A stretch of 47,300 nt of DNA from Betaproteobacteria bacterium (GCA_028868905.1 JAGWTQ010000004.1:1-47300); one strand, 5' to 3'. Positions 12,290-22,217 are shown, counted from the first letter of the stretch. Program-made: numbers and translations. The notes: generated by a model not told the origin, from the letters alone.

Positions 12290-12313
12290 GAACCTTCGTC
12301 CTCACCGAACCGG

Positions 12314-13072
12314 TCAGGCCAGCGCGGCGGCCCTCCCGATATCCAAAAAATCATCTGCCGCCAGGGACGCTCCGCCCACCAGGGCGCCATCCACATCAGG
12401 CAATCTCATCAATTCTAGCGCGTTAGACGGTTTGACGCTACCTCCGTAGAGAATCTGCAATCCGCTGCCCACCACCCAATCGGCATTGGACACGCGCTGG
12501 CGCAAGGCGGCGTGGACTTCCTGGGCCTGGGCCGGCGTGGCGCTGCGCCCCGTGCCGATGGCCCAGACCGGTTCGTAGGCCAGCACGATGGCCGGCAGGC
12601 GGCGCACGCCCAGGCTTTCCATCACGGCATCCAGCTGGCGGTACACCACTGCCAGCGTCTGCCCCGCTTCCCGTTCATCCAGGGTTTCCCCCACGCACAC
12701 GATGGGCGTGAGACCGGCTTCCAGCGCGGCCAGCGCCTTGGCCGCCACGCGCCGGTCGCTTTCACCGTGCCGGGCACGGCGCTCGGAATGTCCCGCCACC
12801 ACGTAACGGCAGCCGAAATCCCGCAGCATGGCCGCCGACACTTCGCCGGTGAAAGCGCCGCCCGCCTCCTCGCTCACATCCTGGGCGCCCCAGGCGCAGG
12901 ACGTGCCGGTGAGCAGGGCCTGGGCCTGCGCCAGGTAAGGGAAAGGCACCAGGACGGCGAAAGAAACGTTGGACTGGGTGGCCGCGCCTGCGGCCACGGA
13001 CTGGAGCAGCGCCGGATTGCCCGCGAGGGACCCGTGCATTTTCCAGTTCCCCGCGATCAACTTGTTGCGCAT
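12314..13072 (-). CDS. tpiA: Triosephosphate isomerase
   Basis: 252 aa; [49 protein letters not shown]. Confidence 0.97.
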   Translation of the reverse strand: MRNKLIAGNWKMHGSLAGNPALLQSVAAGAATQSNVSFAVLVPFPYLAQAQALLTGTSCAWGAQDVSEEAGGAFTGEVSAAMLRDFGCRYVVAGHSERRARHGESDRRVAAKALAALEAGLTPIVCVGETLDEREAGQTLAVVYRQLDAVMESLGVRRLPAIVLAYEPVWAIGTGRSATPAQAQEVHAALRQRVSNADWVVGSGLQILYGGSVKPSNALELMRLPDVDGALVGGASLAADDFLDIGRAAALA

Positions 13073-13090
13073 GAATGCTCCGCGATGGGG

Positions 13091-13864
13091 TTAACCGAAC
13101 TTGCCGGTGATGTAGTCTTCGGTGGCTTTCTGGTTGGGCTTGGTGAAGATCTTGTCCGTTTCGTCGAACTCGATCAGCTCTCCCAGGTACATGTAGGCCG
13201 TGTAATCCGACACGCGCGCCGCCTGCTGCATATTATGCGTCACGATGACCACGGTGTAATCCTCCTTGAGGTCGTGCACCAGTTCCTCGATGTGCGCCGT
13301 GGAAATGGGGTCGAGTGCCGAGCAGGGTTCGTCGAGCAGGATCACTTCGGGGCGGATGGCAATGCAGCGCGCGATGCACAGGCGCTGCTGCTGCCCGCCG
13401 GAGAGGCCGTTGCCGCTCTGGTTGAGCTTGTCCTTGACTTCGTTCCAGAGGGCCGCCTTGGTGAGCGCCCACTCCACGCGTTCGTCCATCTGGCGCGAGT
13501 TGAGCCGTTCGTAGAGACGCACACCGAAGGCGATGTTGTCGTAAATGGACATGGGAAACGGCGTGGGCTTCTGGAACACCATGCCCACGCGTGCGCGCAG
13601 CAGCGTGGGATCTTCGCGCGAATCCAGGACGTTGCGCCCATCCAGCAGAATCTCGCCGGTGGCCCGGTTTTGCGGGTAGAGCTCGTGCAGGCGGTTGAAG
13701 GTGCGCAGGAGGGTGGACTTGCCGCAGCCGGACGGGCCGATGAATGCCGTCACCTTGTTGGACTGCACGTCCATGGACACATTCTTGATGGCGTGGAAAC
13801 GGCCGTAATAGAAATTCAGGTTGCGCACGGCAATGCGTACACGCGAATCAGGTTGGGCGCTCAT
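13091..13864 (-). CDS. pstB: Phosphate ABC transporter ATP-binding protein PstB
   Basis: Start [13 protein letters not shown] (ORF extends to 13885); Walker [10 protein letters not shown], signature LSGGQQQR, Walker B VILLDEP. Confidence 0.95.
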   Translation of the reverse strand: MSAQPDSRVRIAVRNLNFYYGRFHAIKNVSMDVQSNKVTAFIGPSGCGKSTLLRTFNRLHELYPQNRATGEILLDGRNVLDSREDPTLLRARVGMVFQKPTPFPMSIYDNIAFGVRLYERLNSRQMDERVEWALTKAALWNEVKDKLNQSGNGLSGGQQQRLCIARCIAIRPEVILLDEPCSALDPISTAHIEELVHDLKEDYTVVIVTHNMQQAARVSDYTAYMYLGELIEFDETDKIFTKPNQKATEDYITGKFG

Positions 13865-13888
13865 GGTGTCGGTCTCGGGCAGCAAGCC

Positions 13889-14749
13889 TTAAGCATTTTT
13901 TTGTCGGAACAGCAGGCGGGCCAGAATGTTGATGCCCAGCACGCTCAGCGTGATGAGGATGGCGCCGCCCCAGGCAATCTTATGCCAGTCGTCATAGGGG
14001 CTCATGGCGAACTGGAAAATCACGACCGGCAGGTTGGCCATGGGCGCGTTCATGTCGCGCGACAGGAACTGGTTGTTGAGGGCGGTGAACAACAGCGGCG
14101 CGGTTTCGCCGCTGATGCGGGCCACCGCCAGCAGAACCCCGGTGGCAATGCCGGTGCGGGCCGCGCGGTAGGACACCTGCGTGATCATTTTCCATTTGGG
14201 CGCACCGAGCGCGATGGCCGCTTCCCGCAGGCTGTCGGGAATGAGCTTGAGCATGTCGTCGGTGGTGCGCACCACCACCGGAATGACGATGAGGGACAGG
14301 GCCAGCGCGCCGGCAAACCCGGAAAAGTGCCCGACGCGCGCCACGTAGACGGTGTAGATGAACAGGCCCAGCACAATGGACGGGGCGCTCAGCAGGATGT
14401 CGTTGATGAAGCGCGTGGCGGGGGCGAGCCAGCCGCGCCGGCCGTATTCTGCCAGGTAGGTGCCGGCCAGCACGCCCACCGGCGTGCCGATGAGGGTGGC
14501 GGTTCCGGCCATGAGCACGCTGCCCACGATGGCGTTGAACAGACCGCCATCGCTGCCGGGCGGCGGTGTGGGTTGCGACAGCAGCTGCCAGCTGAGCGCC
14601 CCGAAGCCGTAGCGCAGCAACGTGAGGAGGATCCAGGCCAGCCAGAACAGGCCGAAGGCCATGCCGAGCGTCGACATGGCCATGTTGATGCGGTTGAGGC
14701 GGCGGCGGGCGCGGTAAATGCGCTGACTGGCCGGAGTTTCTCGTTGCAT
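13889..14749 (-). CDS. pstA: Phosphate ABC transporter permease PstA
   Basis: 286 aa permease between pstB and pst[33 protein letters not shown]. Confidence 0.95.
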   Translation of the reverse strand: MQRETPASQRIYRARRRLNRINMAMSTLGMAFGLFWLAWILLTLLRYGFGALSWQLLSQPTPPPGSDGGLFNAIVGSVLMAGTATLIGTPVGVLAGTYLAEYGRRGWLAPATRFINDILLSAPSIVLGLFIYTVYVARVGHFSGFAGALALSLIVIPVVVRTTDDMLKLIPDSLREAAIALGAPKWKMITQVSYRAARTGIATGVLLAVARISGETAPLLFTALNNQFLSRDMNAPMANLPVVIFQFAMSPYDDWHKIAWGGAILITLSVLGINILARLLFRQKNA

Positions 14750-14750
14750 G

Positions 14751-15743
14751 TCAGGCCTTTGTCCCTTCCAGGCGGCCCATACGCAGCAGCAGGAGCTTGG
14801 CGATGGCGAGCACGATGGTGGTGATGAGGAACAGGATCAGCCCCAGTTCGATCAGGGATGAGGTATAGAGGTCGCCCACCGCCTCCGCGAATTCGTTGGC
14901 CAGCGACGACGCGATGCTGTTGCCGGGAGCCAGCAGGGACGTGCTCAGACGCTGGGCATTGCCGATCACGAAGGTGACCGCCATGGTCTCCCCGAGCGCC
15001 CGCCCCAGGCCCAGCATGATGCCCCCCACCACGCCGGTGCGGGTGTAGGGCAGCACCACTTTCCACACCACTTCCCAGGTGGTGGCACCCAGGCCGTAGG
15101 CCGATTCCTTGAGCACCGCCGGCACCAGTTCAAACACGTCGCGCATGACCGAGGAAATGAACGGAATCACCATGATGGCGAGGATGATGCCCGCCGTGAG
15201 CATGCCGATGCCCATGGGCGGCCCCTGGAACAGGCGGCCGATGCCCGGCAGGGGCCCGAAGACGGCGATGAGCATCGGCTGCACGTATTTGGAAAAGGTC
15301 GGTGTGAACACGAACAGGCCCCACATCCCGTAAATGATGCTGGGAATGGCCGCCAGCAGCTCGATGGCCGTGCCGAGCGGCCGCTTGAGCCAGATTGGGG
15401 ACATTTCCGTCAGGAAAATGGCAATGCCGAAGCTGATGGGCAGTGCAATCAGCATGGCGATGAGGGAACTCACCAGGGTCCCGTAAATGGGCACCAGGGC
15501 GCCAAACTGGTCGCGCACCGGATCCCAGTCGTCAGACCACAGGAATCCCAAGCCGAAGGTCTTGAGGGAAGGCAGGCTGGTGACCACCAGGGAGGCCAGG
15601 ATAGCCAGCAACGTCCCCAGTACGAGGGTCGCGAACAGCCGGGTGACGTTTTCGAAGAGGACGTCGCCCAACCGGGATAGGCCCACCCGGGCGGCACGCC
15701 GCTGCGAACCGGTGGTGGCCTGCGAATGAGGGGAAGGATTCAT
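14751..15743 (-). CDS. pstC: Phosphate ABC transporter permease PstC
   Basis: Start [12 protein letters not shown] (ORF to 15797); [53 protein letters not shown]. Confidence 0.94.
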   Translation of the reverse strand: MNPSPHSQATTGSQRRAARVGLSRLGDVLFENVTRLFATLVLGTLLAILASLVVTSLPSLKTFGLGFLWSDDWDPVRDQFGALVPIYGTLVSSLIAMLIALPISFGIAIFLTEMSPIWLKRPLGTAIELLAAIPSIIYGMWGLFVFTPTFSKYVQPMLIAVFGPLPGIGRLFQGPPMGIGMLTAGIILAIMVIPFISSVMRDVFELVPAVLKESAYGLGATTWEVVWKVVLPYTRTGVVGGIMLGLGRALGETMAVTFVIGNAQRLSTSLLAPGNSIASSLANEFAEAVGDLYTSSLIELGLILFLITTIVLAIAKLLLLRMGRLEGTKA

Positions 15744-15810
15744 GACGCTCTTGTTGTTCGGAGAGCGGAATGATACCCGCACCCAAGGGGACTCCACAAA
15801 TCAGGAGCAG

Positions 15811-15844
15811 GCCGGGGGGGCAGAACCTGCCGCCGCCCGGCCCG
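15811..15844 (-). other. GC-rich intercistronic inverted repeat between pstS and pstC
   Basis: Minus strand GGCCGGGCGGCGGCAG-GTT-CTGCCCCCCCGGCC; imperfect stem, no downstream U-tract. Confidence 0.55.
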
Positions 15845-15850
15845 GGTCGC

Positions 15851-16891
15851 TCAGCGTACCGGCTTGCCGGAAGCGTCCTTGAGGCTGCGCTTCCACTCGC
15901 TTTCCACCAGCTTCACCACGTTGTCCGGCATGGGGATGTAGTCCAGTGCCAGGGCGGCCTTGCCCCCGTGGACATAGGCCCAGGCGAAGAAGTCGAGCGC
16001 CACCTTGGCGTGGTCCGGATGTTCCTGGGTCTTGTGCATCAGGATGAACGTGGCGCCGGTGATGGGCCAGCTCGCCTTGCCCGGCTCGTCGGTGAGGATT
16101 TCGTAGAAGCCGGCATCCGCCTTCCAGTTGCCGTTGGCAGCCGCGGCGCCGAAGCTCTTGTCGTTGGGGGCCACGAACTGGCCGTCACGGTTCTTGAGCT
16201 GGACGTAGGTCATCTTGTTCTGCAGGGCATAGGCGTATTCCACGTAGCCGATGGCGCCGGACTGCTGGCGCACGTAGGAGGCCACGCCTTCATTGCCCTT
16301 GCCGTTGATGCCCGCGGGCCAGCGTACCGACGTGTCGTTGCCCACCTTGTCCTTCCACTCGCTGCTCACCTTGGACAGGTAGTTGGTGAAAATGAACGTG
16401 GTGCCGGAGCCGTCGGAACGGGACACCACCAGGATGTCCTGGTTGGGCAGGGCCACACCCTTGTTGAGGGCGGCAATGGCCGGGTCGTTCCACTTCTTCA
16501 CCTTGCCCAGATAGATGTCGGCCAGCAGGGCGCCGCTCAGCTTGATCTGCCCGGAGGCGATGCCCTGCAGGTTGACCACGGGCACCACGCCGCCCACCAC
16601 CATGGGCCATTGCAGCAGCTGGTCCTTGTCCAGTTCGGCCTTGGTCAGGGGCTTGTCCGTAGCGCCGAAATCCACGGTCTTGGCCTTGATCTGCTTGATG
16701 CCGCCGCCCGATCCGATGGACTGGTAGTTGAGGCCGTTGCCGGAAGCCGTTTTGTATGCTTCCGCCCATTTGGCGTAGATGGGGTAGGGAAACGTGGCGC
16801 CGGCGCCGGTGATGTCGAGCGCATGGGCCTGGGCGAGGACCAGGGTGCCCAGCAGGGCCAAGCCCGCACGACGGGAAACGGATGACAGAAA
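15851..16891 (-). CDS. pstS: Phosphate ABC transporter substrate-binding protein PstS
   Basis: Start MFLSSVSRRAGLALLGTLVLAQAHA (signal peptide) with GGAGG 6 nt upstream; DITGAGATFPYPIYAKWAEAY, SGGGIKQIKAKTVDFGATDKPL. Confidence 0.96.
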   Translation of the reverse strand, partial: FLSSVSRRAGLALLGTLVLAQAHALDITGAGATFPYPIYAKWAEAYKTASGNGLNYQSIGSGGGIKQIKAKTVDFGATDKPLTKAELDKDQLLQWPMVVGGVVPVVNLQGIASGQIKLSGALLADIYLGKVKKWNDPAIAALNKGVALPNQDILVVSRSDGSGTTFIFTNYLSKVSSEWKDKVGNDTSVRWPAGINGKGNEGVASYVRQQSGAIGYVEYAYALQNKMTYVQLKNRDGQFVAPNDKSFGAAAANGNWKADAGFYEILTDEPGKASWPITGATFILMHKTQEHPDHAKVALDFFAWAYVHGGKAALALDYIPMPDNVVKLVESEWKRSLKDASGKPVR

Positions 16892-16950
16892 CATGACAGA
16901 CCTCCGATAAAAATATCGATAAATCAAGGGGTTTTAAAACCTCCCCGAAG

Positions 16951-16982
16951 ATTACAGGGCAAATATTACAGTTTCATGACAG
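16951..16982 (-). promoter_or_regulatory. PhoB-box-like array upstream of pstS
   Basis: Minus strand CTGTCATGAAACTGTAATATTTGCCCTGTAAT: CTGTCAT (16976-16982) and CTGTAAT (16965-16971) 11 bp apart, third CTGTAAT (16951-16957) 14 bp further; ends about 60 bp from the pstS start. Confidence 0.85.
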
Positions 16983-18482
16983 TCAGTCGCGGCGCCCGGC
17001 CCGGGCAGCGCCTGTTTCCACGCGCAAGGAAAGGCCCACATCCTGCCAGTGCTGCATTTCCGATGCCAGATTGGCCTGCGTCAGCGCATTGCGCGCCAGC
17101 CAGGCCCCGCTCAGCGACAGCGCAAACCCGCGGGAACGGTCGTGCAGGCGCAGGCGCGGCACCGGAAAGTCGCTGCGGTCGCGGTGGATGAGCACGGCAA
17201 GCCGCAGGCAGAGCACCATGAGCCACCCTTCGCGCCCGGTTACGCGGCTGGCCACCTTGGGGAGCCGTCCGCGCTGCCCCTGCAGCAATCCGCCGATCAT
17301 GGCCTGCTCGGGTTTGGAAAACCCGGGCATGTCGGCATTGTCGATGATGTACGCCGAATGCCGGTGGTATCCGCCGTGCGCGATGGACATGCCGATTTCA
17401 TGCAGCGCCGCGGCCCAGCGCAGGTACGCCCCGTATTGCCGGAAACTTTCGGGGGAAGCGGCCTGGCGGAACAGGGTGAGCGCGAGGCGGGCGACGCGGC
17501 GCGCCTGCTCGGGGTCGGCCTGGTAGCGCTCGGCAAAAGCCTGCACGGTGGCCTCACGGATGTCCTGGTGTTCGAAGCGCCCGAGCAGTTCGTACAACAC
17601 CCCTTCACGCAGGCCGCTTTCCGTGGTTTGCATGCGCGTAATGCCCAGCTCGTCAAACACCGAACACATGATGGCCATGCCGCCGGGCAGCACCGGAGCC
17701 CGCTCGGGACGCAGGCCGGCCAGCCCGAAGTGGCGCACGTCGCCGGCCTCCAGCAGACGCGTGCGCAAAAAGGCGAGCCCGTCGGGCGTGATGCCCTGCC
17801 CCGCGAAGCCGTTCTGTTCCAGCAATTCGGCCAGGGCGCGCGCCGTGCCGGAGGAACCCACGGCATGGTCCCAGTGCGGGGCACGGAAACGGCCGGCCAG
17901 CACCTGCATTTCGGCTGCCGCGGCAAGCTGCGCCGAACGGAACCCCTTGGCCGTGACTTTTCCGCCGGGAAAATAGCGGGCGCTGAAACTCACGCACCCC
18001 ATGTAGAGGCTTTCCAGAAGCTGCGGCGAATGGCCGCGGCCGATGATGAACTCGGTGGAACCGCCGCCGATGTCCACCACCAGGCGCCTGCCGCGCGCGT
18101 GCGGCAGGCTGTGCGTGACGCCGATGTAGATGAGGCGGGCTTCTTCGTGCCCGGCAATGATTTCAATCGGGACGCCCAGCACGGCTTCGGCCCGCTGCAG
18201 GAATTGCTGCGCGTTCTTGGCCACGCGCAAGGCGTTGGTTCCCACGGCGCGCACTGCGTCGCGCGGCACGCCGCGCAGGCGCTCGCCGAAGCGCTCGAGG
18301 CACGCCAGGGCCCGCTGCTGGGATGGCTCGCTCAGGGTTTTGTCGGGCAGCAGGCCGGCCGCCAGGCGCACCGGCTCCTTGAGGGCATCGAGGGTGTAGG
18401 GTTGCCCCTGCACCACCCGGGAGACCTGCAGCCGGAAACTGTTGGACCCGAGATCCACCGCAGCGATGACTGAATGGGACAT
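16983..18482 (-). CDS. ppx: Exopolyphosphatase / Ppx-GppA phosphatase
   Basis: 499 aa; AAVDLGSNSFRLQV, VVDIGGGSTEFIIG; HD-type C-terminal region. Confidence 0.94.
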   Translation of the reverse strand: MSHSVIAAVDLGSNSFRLQVSRVVQGQPYTLDALKEPVRLAAGLLPDKTLSEPSQQRALACLERFGERLRGVPRDAVRAVGTNALRVAKNAQQFLQRAEAVLGVPIEIIAGHEEARLIYIGVTHSLPHARGRRLVVDIGGGSTEFIIGRGHSPQLLESLYMGCVSFSARYFPGGKVTAKGFRSAQLAAAAEMQVLAGRFRAPHWDHAVGSSGTARALAELLEQNGFAGQGITPDGLAFLRTRLLEAGDVRHFGLAGLRPERAPVLPGGMAIMCSVFDELGITRMQTTESGLREGVLYELLGRFEHQDIREATVQAFAERYQADPEQARRVARLALTLFRQAASPESFRQYGAYLRWAAALHEIGMSIAHGGYHRHSAYIIDNADMPGFSKPEQAMIGGLLQGQRGRLPKVASRVTGREGWLMVLCLRLAVLIHRDRSDFPVPRLRLHDRSRGFALSLSGAWLARNALTQANLASEMQHWQDVGLSLRVETGAARAGRRD

Positions 18483-18516
18483 GACGGGCTAGGGCTGGTG
18501 AAAATCCGACTTTACC

Positions 18517-18542
18517 AAAAAAAAGCCCGGCAGGGACCGGGC
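18517..18542 (-). terminator. Intrinsic terminator after the OlsB-like GNAT gene
   Basis: Minus strand GCCCGG-TCCCTG-CCGGGC followed by TTTTTTTT. Confidence 0.85.
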
Positions 18543-18562
18543 ATGCGAGGCGCAACAGGCGC

Positions 18563-19336
18563 TCAGAACATATTTTCTGTGAGGGACTGTTTCAGGAAAT
18601 GGCGCGAATAGCGGTGGTCCATCTGCGACGTGGGCAACAGCAGCAGGCAATCCGCGGTGTTGAAATCGGGATCCCAGGCCGGGTCGCCGCACACGTAGGC
18701 CCCCACCCGCAAATAGGCCTTGATGAGGGCCGGCACTTCCGCCAGCGTGCCGTCGTCCAGCTTTTCCAGCGGCAGCGGGCAGTGAGGGAACACACGCCAT
18801 TCGGCCGGTGCCGCATTGGTTGCGCGCAGTTGCCGGTAAATGCTGGCAGCCGCGTGGCCGCCATCGGCCATGCTGATGCTGGCACAGCCCATCAGGTATT
18901 GCACGCCGTGGTGCTGGATGTAGTCGGCCAGCCCCGACCACAGCGCCGCAATCACGGCGCCGCTGCGATAGTCCGGGTGCACGCAGGCCCGCCCCACTTC
19001 CATGATCTGGCCGCGCAGGTGCGCCAGCCGCGAGAGATCGAATTCGCCGTCCGAGTAAAAGCCGCCGGCACGCTCGGACTGAGCGGCATTGACGATGCGG
19101 TAAGTGCCCACCACCTCGTTGGTGCGCGTGTCGCGCACCAACAAATGGTCGCACAGGGCATCGAAACGGTCCTGGTCCAGCCCCGGTTCCGGGCTGGCGA
19201 GACGCGCCCCCATTTCCTCGGCAAAGACGCGCCAGCGCAGCTTCTGGGCCGCGCGCACATCGGCTTCGGAGCGTCCGTACTGAAAGGCCAGGCGCGGGCG
19301 GCGCGCCTCCTGTGGGCTTTTTTCCAGTTGCAGCAT
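18563..19336 (-). CDS. GNAT acyltransferase of the OlsB (ornithine-acyl-ACP N-acyltransferase)/hemolysin-like family
   Basis: Start MLQLEKSPQ (ORF to 19396); LRWRVFAEEMGA, DHLLVRDTRTNEVVGTYRI, GQIMEVGRACVHPDYRSGAVIAALW, YLMGCASISMAD. Confidence 0.75.
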   Translation of the reverse strand: MLQLEKSPQEARRPRLAFQYGRSEADVRAAQKLRWRVFAEEMGARLASPEPGLDQDRFDALCDHLLVRDTRTNEVVGTYRIVNAAQSERAGGFYSDGEFDLSRLAHLRGQIMEVGRACVHPDYRSGAVIAALWSGLADYIQHHGVQYLMGCASISMADGGHAAASIYRQLRATNAAPAEWRVFPHCPLPLEKLDDGTLAEVPALIKAYLRVGAYVCGDPAWDPDFNTADCLLLLPTSQMDHRYSRHFLKQSLTENMF

Positions 19337-19405
19337 GAGCCATTCACCTGTGTCACAAACTGTTGCCACTATGTGCAAACCCCATGACAAAGCCATGATG
19401 GTTGC

Positions 19406-21577
19406 GTGAAGCTTTTGTTAAGCCGCCGCACAGCCCTTGCTTCCGCGGCGGCAGCGGCGCAAGATGGTCGTATCGTCCATCCTTGTTCCGTTTGGCCCAC
19501 GCCGTTGACCCCAGCGCGCTCCCCCTCTCCTTTTCTCAACCGCGAGTTGGGCCTGCTGGCTTTCAACCGGCGCGTGCTGCGACTGGTGGAATCGGACAGC
19601 ACGCCGCTGCTGGAACGCCTGCGCTACCTGTGCATCGTCAGCAGCAACCTGGACGAATTCTTCGAAATCCGGGTAGCCGGCCTGCTGGAGCAGATCCACC
19701 AGGGCATTGCCGTGTCGGGGCCGGACGGCCTCTCTCCGGCCGAAGTCTATGCCAAGGTGTCGGCGGAAGCCCACGCCCTGATCGAACACCAGTATGTGCT
19801 GCTCAACGAGGTAGTCCTGCCGCGGCTGGCCGAGGAAGGCATCGCGTTCCACCGGCGCGGCCACTGGACCGAAGCCCAGAGCGCCTGGGCGCGCGACTAT
19901 TTTTTCCGGGAAGTGATGCCGGTGCTCACGCCCATCGGGCTCGACACGGCCCATCCCTTTCCCCGCATCCTCAACAAGAGCCTCAATTTTGCGGTGGAAC
20001 TGTCCGGGCGCGACGCCTTCGGACGCAACACCACCAAGGCCGTGGTGCAGGCCCCTCGCTCCCTGCCCCGCTTCATCCGGCTGCCCGCCGCCATCGCCGG
20101 CTGCCCCTACGGCTTCATTTTCCTGTCGTCCATCCTGCACGCCAACGTGGGCGAACTGTTCCAGGGCATGGAGGTGCAGGGCTGCTACCAGTTCAGGCTC
20201 ACGCGCAACAGCGAACTGTTCCTGGAAGAGGAAGAAGCCAAAAACCTGCGCCTGGTGCTGCAGGGCGAACTGAGCCACCGCCAGTACGGCGATGAAGTCC
20301 GCCTGGAAGTGGCGGACAACTGCTCGCAGGCCATGGCCAGCTTCCTGCTGGACACGTTCGAGCTGGACGAAACGGCGCTCTACCGCGTCAACGGCCCGGT
20401 GAACCTGGTGCGCCTGATGCAGGTGGCCGACCTGGTGGAACGACCCGACCTGCGCTTCCCGCAGTTCACCCAGCAGACACCGAAGGAACTGGAAAAGTGC
20501 GGCGACCTGTTCGCCGCCATCCGCCGCAAGGACATCCTGCTGCACCACCCCTTCCAGTCCTTTGCGCCGGTGGTGGATTTTGTGCGCCAGGCCGCAAGCG
20601 ACCCCCACGTGCTGGCCATCAAGCAGACGGTGTACCGTGCCGGCGCCGATTCGGAACTGATCGAAGCCCTGATCGACGCCGCACGCCAGGGCAAGGAAGT
20701 CACGGTGGTGGTGGAACTGCTGGCGCGCTTCGACGAGGAAGCCAACATCAACTGGGCAGCCAAACTGGAAGAAGCCGGCGCGCACGTGGTGTACGGGGTG
20801 TTCGGTTACAAGACCCACGCCAAGATGTGCATGGTCATCCGGCGCGAAGGCGGCCTGCTGCGCCGCTACGTGCATCTGGGCACCGGCAATTACCACTCGA
20901 AGACCACCAAGCTCTACACCGATTTCGGATTGTTCACGGCCGATGCCGAAATCACGACGGACGTGAACGAAGTGTTCCTGCAGATCACGGGCCTGGGCCA
21001 GCACGCCGGCCTCAAGCGCCTGTTCCAGTCCCCCTTCACCTTGCACACGGAACTGGCCGCCGCCATCCAGCGCGAAACCGGGCATGTGCAGGCCGGGCGG
21101 CGCGCCCACATCATTGCCAAGATGAACGCCCTGACCGAGCCCCGCATCATCGAACAGCTCTATGCGGCCAGCCAGGCCGGCGTGCGCATCGACCTTCTGG
21201 TGCGCGGCGTGTGCCTGCTGCGTCCGGGAGTGCCTGGCCTGTCGGAGCACATCCGCGTCATTTCCATCATCGGCCGTTTCCTGGAACACCACCGGGTGTT
21301 TTACTTCCGCAACGACGGCGCGGAAGACGTGTTCATTTCCAGCGCCGACTGGATGGAGCGCAACCTGTTCCGGCGCATCGAGGTGTGCGTGCCCATCCTC
21401 GATGCCGGCGTCAAGCGCCGCGTGATTTCCGAAGGACTGCGCCCCTACCTGCGCGACAACGTCCAGGCCTGGGAAATGGACGGCAGCGGACACTACCGCC
21501 TGCGCAGCTCCCGTAGTGGCCGGCGCTTCTGCGCCCACGATTTCCTGCTGGACAAGTTTTCCCGCCGCACCGAGTGA
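19406..21577 (+). CDS. ppk: Polyphosphate kinase
   Basis: FLNRELGLLAFNRRVL, NLDEFFEIRVAGL, HHPFQSFAPVVDFVRQAASDP, HAKMCMVIRREGG. Start uncertain: GTG 19406, or an internal site such as TTG 19505. Confidence 0.93.
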   Translation: MKLLLSRRTALASAAAAAQDGRIVHPCSVWPTPLTPARSPSPFLNRELGLLAFNRRVLRLVESDSTPLLERLRYLCIVSSNLDEFFEIRVAGLLEQIHQGIAVSGPDGLSPAEVYAKVSAEAHALIEHQYVLLNEVVLPRLAEEGIAFHRRGHWTEAQSAWARDYFFREVMPVLTPIGLDTAHPFPRILNKSLNFAVELSGRDAFGRNTTKAVVQAPRSLPRFIRLPAAIAGCPYGFIFLSSILHANVGELFQGMEVQGCYQFRLTRNSELFLEEEEAKNLRLVLQGELSHRQYGDEVRLEVADNCSQAMASFLLDTFELDETALYRVNGPVNLVRLMQVADLVERPDLRFPQFTQQTPKELEKCGDLFAAIRRKDILLHHPFQSFAPVVDFVRQAASDPHVLAIKQTVYRAGADSELIEALIDAARQGKEVTVVVELLARFDEEANINWAAKLEEAGAHVVYGVFGYKTHAKMCMVIRREGGLLRRYVHLGTGNYHSKTTKLYTDFGLFTADAEITTDVNEVFLQITGLGQHAGLKRLFQSPFTLHTELAAAIQRETGHVQAGRRAHIIAKMNALTEPRIIEQLYAASQAGVRIDLLVRGVCLLRPGVPGLSEHIRVISIIGRFLEHHRVFYFRNDGAEDVFISSADWMERNLFRRIEVCVPILDAGVKRRVISEGLRPYLRDNVQAWEMDGSGHYRLRSSRSGRRFCAHDFLLDKFSRRTE

Positions 21578-21590
21578 GGGGCTTTTCCTG

Positions 21591-22217
21591 AAAGTCGAAA
21601 TCGAACTCAAGCTCGCCGCTACGCCCGAAGTGCTGGAACGGGTCCTGGCGCTGCCGCAACTCGCATCGCTGATGCGCACGCCGGCCAGCGAAAGCACGCT
21701 CACCAGCCGTTACTACGACACGCCCGAATGCGCCCTGCGCCACCACGGCATGGCGTTGCGCCTGCGCCTGGCGGACGGGCGGTGGGTGCAGACCCTCAAA
21801 TCCAAAGGACATGTGGAGGCGGGACTGGCCACCCGGCTGGAGCTGGACCTGCCTTCCGACGGCACCACCCTGGATTTTTCGCAAGTGCCCGACGCCGCCT
21901 TGCGCGCGTTCCTGGAATCACCGGACGTCCAGCCCCGCCTTGCCCACCGCTTCACCACCGAATTCCGGCGCGTGGCGCAACGACTGGACTGCCCGGACGG
22001 GAGCGTGGTGGAATTGGCGCTGGACCGGGGCGAAGTGCGGGCCGGACCCGCCACCGCCCCCATTGCCGAAGTGGAACTGGAACTGCTGTCGGGAAACCCG
22101 GACCGGCTCCAGGAGCTGGGCGCGCTGCTGCAGCAGCACCTGCCGCTGGTTCCGGAAACCGTCAGCAAGGCCGAGCGCGGCTACCGCCTGCTGCCCGGCT
22201 GCCCTGCGGAGATCTGA
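21591..22217 (+). CDS. CYTH-domain protein (class IV adenylate cyclase/thiamine- or tri-phosphatase superfamily)
   Basis: N-terminal (L)KVEIELKL carries the ExExK motif; RYYDTPECALRHHGMALRLR; EVELELLSG. ORF track begins at GTG 21516 inside ppk; a CTG start at about 21591 is more plausible. Confidence 0.8.
   Translation, partial: KVEIELKLAATPEVLERVLALPQLASLMRTPASESTLTSRYYDTPECALRHHGMALRLRLADGRWVQTLKSKGHVEAGLATRLELDLPSDGTTLDFSQVPDAALRAFLESPDVQPRLAHRFTTEFRRVAQRLDCPDGSVVELALDRGEVRAGPATAPIAEVELELLSGNPDRLQELGALLQQHLPLVPETVSKAERGYRLLPGCPAEI

Noticed and set aside
12512-14824. 770-aa plus-strand ORF antisense to tpiA/pstB/pstA
   Set aside because: Antisense shadow ORF with compositionally biased translation and no family resemblance.
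19340-19380. Plus-strand CTGTGTCACAAACTGTTGCC as a Pho box for ppk
   Set aside because: CTGT repeats are 12 bp apart rather than 11 and the flanks match poorly; too weak to call alone.
19418-21703. 761-aa minus-strand ORF opposite ppk
   Set aside because: ppk on the plus strand is unmistakable; the opposite frame is a composition artefact.
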